In this document: positions 60,502 to 64,000 of the stretch, one piece after another
Layout: every line of letters begins with the position of its first letter
Numbering within the stretch: the first letter of the stretch is position 1
DNA from: Wansuia hejianensis
GTDB lineage: Bacteria; Bacillota; Clostridia; Lachnospirales; Lachnospiraceae
Assembly (NCBI RefSeq): GCF_014337215.1
Contig: NZ_CP060635.1
Location: forward strand, 2,431,501 to 2,495,500
Direction: 5' to 3'
Length of the DNA stretch: 64,000 nucleotides
Program-made: the position numbers and the translations under genes
The notes under the pieces: generated by a model
Told to the model about the DNA's origin: nothing
Databases searched by the model: none
What the model saw: the letters and a program-made list of their open reading frames with translations, nothing else

Positions 60502-60591
60502 ATGAAAAACAAATTCAGCTTCAACGACTTGATACAATTCGGATTATTTTTGATTGCACTACTGACATTCATTTACTTGATTAGTCATTAG
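60502..60591 (+). CDS. 29-aa hydrophobic peptide, candidate type I toxin (holin-like)
   Basis: Reads MKNKFSFNDLIQFGLFLIAL, then LTFIYLISH: a short polar head and a single TM with the FGxFxIALLTxI pattern of the TxpA/BsrG/BsrE and 'putative holin-like toxin' peptides of Firmicutes. The RBS GGGGGTGGGG, 4-5 nt before ATG, is very strong. A dual-strand terminator follows at once, and a likely antisense promoter lies beyond it, as in type I toxin-antitoxin loci. Toxicity is inferred from family and layout only. Confidence 0.7.
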   Translation: MKNKFSFNDLIQFGLFLIALLTFIYLISH

Positions 60592-60597
60592 CATCGC

Positions 60598-60649
60598 ATA
60601 GAAAAACCACCCTTGAAACTTTGGCAGATGTCAGGGTGGTATTTTCTAT
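60598..60649. terminator. two-way terminator shared by toxin mRNA and presumed antisense RNA
   Basis: ATAGAAAA and CCACCCT pair with AGGGTGG and TTTTCTAT around a 20-nt loop containing TTGGCAGATG. T runs follow the stem on both strands (ATTTTCTAT on plus, TTTTTCTAT on minus). Confidence 0.8.
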
Positions 60650-60703
60650 CTCTTTCGCAGGTCAAACCACTTGTGGGCGGTTGCATCCTTCATGTTTATA
60701 CCA
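60650..60703 (-). ncRNA. possible antisense antitoxin RNA start region
   Basis: On the minus strand an extended -10 (TGGTATAAA, 60695-60703) would start an RNA near 60688 that runs into the shared terminator and overlaps the toxin mRNA 3' end. The -35 is poor. This 3'-overlap layout is that of txpA/RatA and bsrG/SR4. Confidence 0.4.
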
Positions 60704-60803
60704 TAACAGATTCCAGAAATATATTCAAGATTTTTTTGCGGTGTGTATTTTCGTTTTACTGATAACTACAATTTATAATAGCATATCTGACTGGAAAGAA
60801 CAG

Positions 60804-61304
60804 TCAATATCTATTATAGTGTACCTTTGTCTCATCATACCTGTCCTCTGCTTCACGGATCTCGTCCGGATAGCCCACCGCCAGGATCGCAAATGGCTTC
60901 ACATGCTCCGGCAGCTTCAGAATCCGAGACACCTGCCCCATCCTCTCCTGATCCGGCGCAACACCCATCCAGACAGCTCCCAGTCCCAGCTCCACAGCCT
61001 CCACCAGGATATTTTCACAGGCCGCCCCCAGATCCTGTTCAAAAAACTTAGGATGGCTCATCGCTCCACAATTCCCCAGCGGTACAATCGCCAACGGCGC
61101 ATGCTCCGCCGGCTTCGCATAGGGACTGGTCCCTGCAAGCTCACCGAGCACTCCCTCATCGGTCACAACCACAAATTCCCACTCCCTCTGGTTGCAGGCC
61201 GTGGGCGCCGACATACCTGCCCTCAAAAGAAGCCGGATCTCCTCTTCCCCAACCTTTTTCTCTTTAAATTTCCGAATACTTTTTCTGTCAAATATACTGT
61301 TCAT
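60804..61304 (-). CDS. nitroreductase-family FMN oxidoreductase
   Basis: 166 aa, a short member. FMN-binding Arg residues in DRKSIRKFKEKKV, the SAPTACNQREWEFVVV loop, and GLGAVWMGVAPDQER fit the family. It uses NAD(P)H to reduce quinones, nitro groups or other acceptors; the actual substrate is unknown. RBS GGAGGTGTAAG. Isolated between the toxin-like locus and repeat R4. Confidence 0.9.
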   Translation of the reverse strand: MNSIFDRKSIRKFKEKKVGEEEIRLLLRAGMSAPTACNQREWEFVVVTDEGVLGELAGTSPYAKPAEHAPLAIVPLGNCGAMSHPKFFEQDLGAACENILVEAVELGLGAVWMGVAPDQERMGQVSRILKLPEHVKPFAILAVGYPDEIREAEDRYDETKVHYNRY

Positions 61305-61444
61305 CTTACACCTCCATAACCGCCGCCAGAAACAACATCCAGCAAAAAATGTCTTTATAATATTCTTAAGTATAACACAAACACAGCTCTACCGCCAGAA
61401 AAAGACCAGAGGCACTATCGCCAGCTCTAACGGCGTACAAACAG

Positions 61445-61623
61445 ATTATGGTTGAACTTCCAATTGATCGGTGAGGGGGAGGTGTTGTGGATACCCGGAC
61501 GAAAGGCTGAGGGGAGGCGGGTCGGAACAGGGACGGCGCCATGGAAGGCTGCGGCCTGCCGGAGGTCTCCCGCTGCTTTTCGTCCGGGCATCCACCCCTC
61601 CCCCTCGCCACAAAACCAAATTT
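61445..61623. repeat. palindromic intergenic repeat, copy R4 (short hybrid)
   Basis: ATTATGGTTGAACTT and CCAATTGATCGG at the left, GGATACCCGGACGAAAGGC, GGAACAGGGACGGCGCCATG, then directly GCTTTTCGTCCGGGCATCC and CGCCACAAAACC at the right. The left module of one palindrome is joined to the right module of the other, without the middle part of R2/R3. Near-perfect terminal pairing of about 37 bp. It ends at the stop codon of the class II aldolase gene, as R1 ends at that of the CotS-like gene. Confidence 0.88.
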
Positions 61624-62729
61624 CATTTTTTCTTGCTCTCTGCCCCCGCCCCACCCGAAAGAGATTTCCTGTATTTCTCACTTTCCCAATTATTCACGAA
61701 TTCCTGCGCAGCTTCTCCCAGCACTGCCGTCTTATATCCGGCATTCCGGATGTGTTCTTCCAGAAACACCACAGAAAGCAATACCTCCGCCGTCACCTGT
61801 GCCTTTCCTTTGCTCATTCTGAAATATAATTTTCCCGTCTCCGGGTCGGCTGTACAGCAATCCTGTCCGGGCATCCGGCCGCCTTCCGTCTTAAATGTAC
61901 CCACCAGGAAAACCATCTGATCCGGGCAAAGCGGAGCGTAAAGCAGATGATTTTCCGTATAAATACCACTTCGGAACGCTTGCTCCAGGAATGGAATTTC
62001 GCTTCTGTAAAGCCCTTCTTCTAGTTCCTGCAATACTACTTCCGGATATTCTTCCAGCTTCAGCCCAAAGTATTCTGCAAGGCGCCGGTTTACGTCCTCC
62101 TGTATTCCCAGGCAGGCTTCACATTCTGAATGATGGACCACCAGCCCGTGATTCTGCATGAAATACACGGCCGGCTCTTCTCCCTGTGATTCTTTTACAC
62201 GTCTGCCTTCCTCCTGTACTGCAAAGGTCAGGTTTGCCCCGGGATTTGAGTAGGGCACCCAGCCCCAGCGGTAATCCGCGCCATCCAGGACCCTTTGCAG
62301 GATTTCCCGGCAGCTTTCTGTGCAGCAGGCCAGGTTCGCGTATACACTGTGTGTATGCGAAACAAAACGCCCCAGGATCGAATGAAAACCGGCTTCCACA
62401 GACGGGCGCAGCTCTGGAAGCCCTTCGATCCTGCACTGGGCCTGCTTCGTTTGCGCAGCTCCTGCCGCTTCCACGTCCTGGAAATCTTTTGCCTCATGAC
62501 CGCCGTAAAAGCTTCTCAGCATCTGATAATCTAATACGGAATACGCCTGCTCCGTGCCGACGTCACTGAGGCGGTAGCCCGACGCTTTGATAGCCATCTT
62601 CCCACCCGCCAGCTTTACGGAAGTGTTGCCTCCCCCGCCCTGTACGTAATCACTCCGTCCTCCCGAACAATGGGACAGGCGGACATATTCCTCCAGTAAT
62701 TTTCTATTGTTATTCACAAAATCCGACAT
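61623..62729 (-). CDS. class II aldolase/adducin-family protein
   Basis: 368 aa, larger than the usual 215-aa fuculose-phosphate aldolase. N-terminal domain: QGGGGNTSVKLAGGKMAIKASG, zinc ligands in FVSHTHSVYANL and the third His in YFMQNHGLVVHHSE. The region after residue 230 (EVVLQELEEGLYRSEIPFL ... FVNNWESEKYRKSL) resembles the aldolase part of large RhaD/YuxG-like proteins. RBS AAAGGAGTGTATT. It follows a phosphohexomutase gene by 12 nt, so they likely share a pathway. Confidence 0.88.
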   Translation of the reverse strand: MSDFVNNNRKLLEEYVRLSHCSGGRSDYVQGGGGNTSVKLAGGKMAIKASGYRLSDVGTEQAYSVLDYQMLRSFYGGHEAKDFQDVEAAGAAQTKQAQCRIEGLPELRPSVEAGFHSILGRFVSHTHSVYANLACCTESCREILQRVLDGADYRWGWVPYSNPGANLTFAVQEEGRRVKESQGEEPAVYFMQNHGLVVHHSECEACLGIQEDVNRRLAEYFGLKLEEYPEVVLQELEEGLYRSEIPFLEQAFRSGIYTENHLLYAPLCPDQMVFLVGTFKTEGGRMPGQDCCTADPETGKLYFRMSKGKAQVTAEVLLSVVFLEEHIRNAGYKTAVLGEAAQEFVNNWESEKYRKSLSGGAGAESKKK

Positions 62730-62741
62730 AATACACTCCTT

Positions 62742-64000
62742 TCAATAGGACGACAGGTCAACGCCCAGTTTCTGCCCCGCAGTTTCCAGCAATTTCGCAA
62801 GCCGCTCTTCTTTGGGGGCTTCCAGCCGCATCGTGAACGCCGGTTCCGTAATGGACCTCCTCAGCAGCACCCAGCTTCCGTCCGGGAATTCCAGGCGGAT
62901 TCCGTCTATGCGGACGGCCTTCAGCCCCGGTTCTCCGGCCCAGTCTTCCATCCGGCGGAAGATCCTGTCTATTTCGTCCGCCGGCGCCGCTCTCCGTATA
63001 TCCGGGGTGATTGCGGTATAGCGTACCTGCTCCAGCAGCCCCCGCAGGGTCCGGCCGGATTTCCGCAGAATATCCGCCATTGTCACCAGAGCAAACAGTC
63101 CGTCATCCCCTTCCAGTTCACGGAAAAAATAATGGCCGCTCACCTCCCCTGCCAGGCGGCTGCCAGCCTGCAGGAAATGTCTCCTTATAAACGCATGGCC
63201 GGAACGTTCCATGATCGCCACTCCTCCCGCATCTAATACGGCTTTTTGTAAAATCGAGCTGCACTTTAAGTCATAGACCACGCTCTCCCCCGGACGGACC
63301 AGACTGTCTGAAAATATCACCATGGCTTCTTCCGCCAGGAGCGGAACGCCCGCACTGTCCACAAAGATCGCCCGGTCGCCGTCGCCGTCAAACGCGACTC
63401 CAAAATCGGCCTGCACCTCCTTCACCTTCAGGCACAGGGCCGAGAGGTTTTTCTGTACGGCCGGATTCGGGTCCCTGTTGGGGAAGGTGCCGTCATAGCT
63501 GCAATACAGCCGTGTTACCCGCAGACCCAGCGCCTCCATCACTCTGGGGGCCGTTTCACTCATGGCCCCGTTTCCGGCGTCAATGACCACATGGAGAGGG
63601 ACACACTTCCCCTGTCCGTATTGGCTTCTCAGCATTTCCTCATAGGCAGAGCCTGTATCCACCCGGTGAAATGTCCCCTCGCCGGACTCAAACTTTCCGG
63701 ATTCTGCACGGTCCTGTATTTCCCGGATGTCCTCCGGAAGAACTGGCAGCTCTCCCAGCATCAGCTTTAATCCATTATATTTGGGCGGATTATGGGATGC
63801 GGTAATTTGCGCGCTTCCGTATGCATCCAGAAATCGTTTGGAAAAGTAAAGCTGCGGGGTGGAAACCTGCCCCACATCCCATACCTTTGCCCCACCCTCC
63901 AGAAGCGCTTCCACAAATGCTGCTTTCAGAGAAGGGGTGTGCGTGCGGAAATCACCGCCGACCACAATTGTACGCCCCTGCAGTAAGCCGGCGACCGCTC
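62742..64000 (-). CDS. phosphomannomutase/phosphoglucomutase, N-terminus cut by window edge
   Basis: Alpha-D-phosphohexomutase, open to the right edge, at least 418 residues. The phosphoserine loop QITASHNPPKYNGLKL and the metal loop VAFDGDGDRAIFVD are present, then the sugar loop GEVSGHYFF; the C-terminal phosphate loop is weak (RRSITEPAFTMRLEA in place of RxSxTEP...). It differs clearly from the 577-aa enzyme at 7558-9291 and is of the ManB/AlgC-like size. It precedes the class II aldolase gene. Confidence 0.9.
   Translation of the reverse strand, partial: AVAGLLQGRTIVVGGDFRTHTPSLKAAFVEALLEGGAKVWDVGQVSTPQLYFSKRFLDAYGSAQITASHNPPKYNGLKLMLGELPVLPEDIREIQDRAESGKFESGEGTFHRVDTGSAYEEMLRSQYGQGKCVPLHVVIDAGNGAMSETAPRVMEALGLRVTRLYCSYDGTFPNRDPNPAVQKNLSALCLKVKEVQADFGVAFDGDGDRAIFVDSAGVPLLAEEAMVIFSDSLVRPGESVVYDLKCSSILQKAVLDAGGVAIMERSGHAFIRRHFLQAGSRLAGEVSGHYFFRELEGDDGLFALVTMADILRKSGRTLRGLLEQVRYTAITPDIRRAAPADEIDRIFRRMEDWAGEPGLKAVRIDGIRLEFPDGSWVLLRRSITEPAFTMRLEAPKEERLAKLLETAGQKLGVDLSSY

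Noticed and set aside
9371..61623. CRISPR array as an explanation for the repeats
   Set aside because: Copies are far apart, long, variable and palindromic, without regular spacers or cas genes.
1..64000. tRNA, rRNA, tmRNA or prophage genes
   Set aside because: Intergenic regions were read for tRNA arms and rRNA-like blocks and none was seen; no phage structural genes are present.

Overview
The window looks like chromosome from an anaerobic, spore-forming member of the Clostridia, most probably a Lachnospiraceae. The signs are spoIIE, yabP/yabQ, spoVAD/spoVAE, cwlD and a CotS-like gene; MecA; a proS gene under a T-box; CsoR; and strong AGGAGG ribosome binding sites throughout. Most genes are on the minus strand. 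No tRNA, rRNA or CRISPR array was seen. The genus cannot be fixed from the sequence alone.

Region 1 (1-9300) is the conserved Firmicute cluster mazG-hup-rqcP-yabP-yabQ-divIC-spoIIE-tilS-hpt-ftsH, with a phosphoglucomutase upstream. The spoIIE promoter keeps the unusual 21-bp spacer known from Bacillus subtilis, with Spo0A-box-like sites. Region 2 (9370-17200) has a CotS-like kinase, a CsoR-controlled metal P-type ATPase, cca, a thioesterase and T-box-controlled proS. Region 3 (17245-23580) is dCMP deaminase-upp-rpiB-LMW phosphatase-like-sua5, then cwlD, a DivIVA-like coiled coil and a GH18 protein. Region 4 (24500-34500) has mecA, a Na/Pi cotransporter behind a PhoP-box-like triplet, murB-rapZ-whiA-crh, a graveyard of three broken sugar genes, and spoVAD-spoVAE.

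Region 5 (34600-44650) is a sugar ABC importer with two binding proteins and a cupin, divergent from a YesM/YesN-type two-component system, followed by deoB. Region 6 (45600-58660) is a 14-gene catabolic cluster: a second sugar ABC importer, an FGGY kinase, two overlapping DeoC-family proteins (one without the Schiff-base lysine), a GntR regulator, a HAD phosphatase, a VOC protein, a shikimate-dehydrogenase-like enzyme, a cupin phosphoglucose isomerase, a phosphotriesterase-like hydrolase, a KDPG aldolase and a 2-hydroxyacid dehydrogenase. Its substrate is not obvious. Region 7 (58660-64000) has a decayed IS4-type element, a 29-residue hydrophobic peptide gene that looks like a type I toxin with a convergent antisense RNA, a nitroreductase, a class II aldolase and a phosphohexomutase that runs off the window.

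The most unusual feature is a dispersed, modular, strongly palindromic repeat family with four copies (about 150-830 bp) between genes. The copies share ATTATGGTTTTG-like inverted ends, and the largest carries two inverted copies of a branched, RNA-like core. A second theme is two sporulation genes, yabP and spoVAD, whose ribosome binding sites lie in the right arm of a hairpin while a sporulation-type promoter overlaps the left arm.
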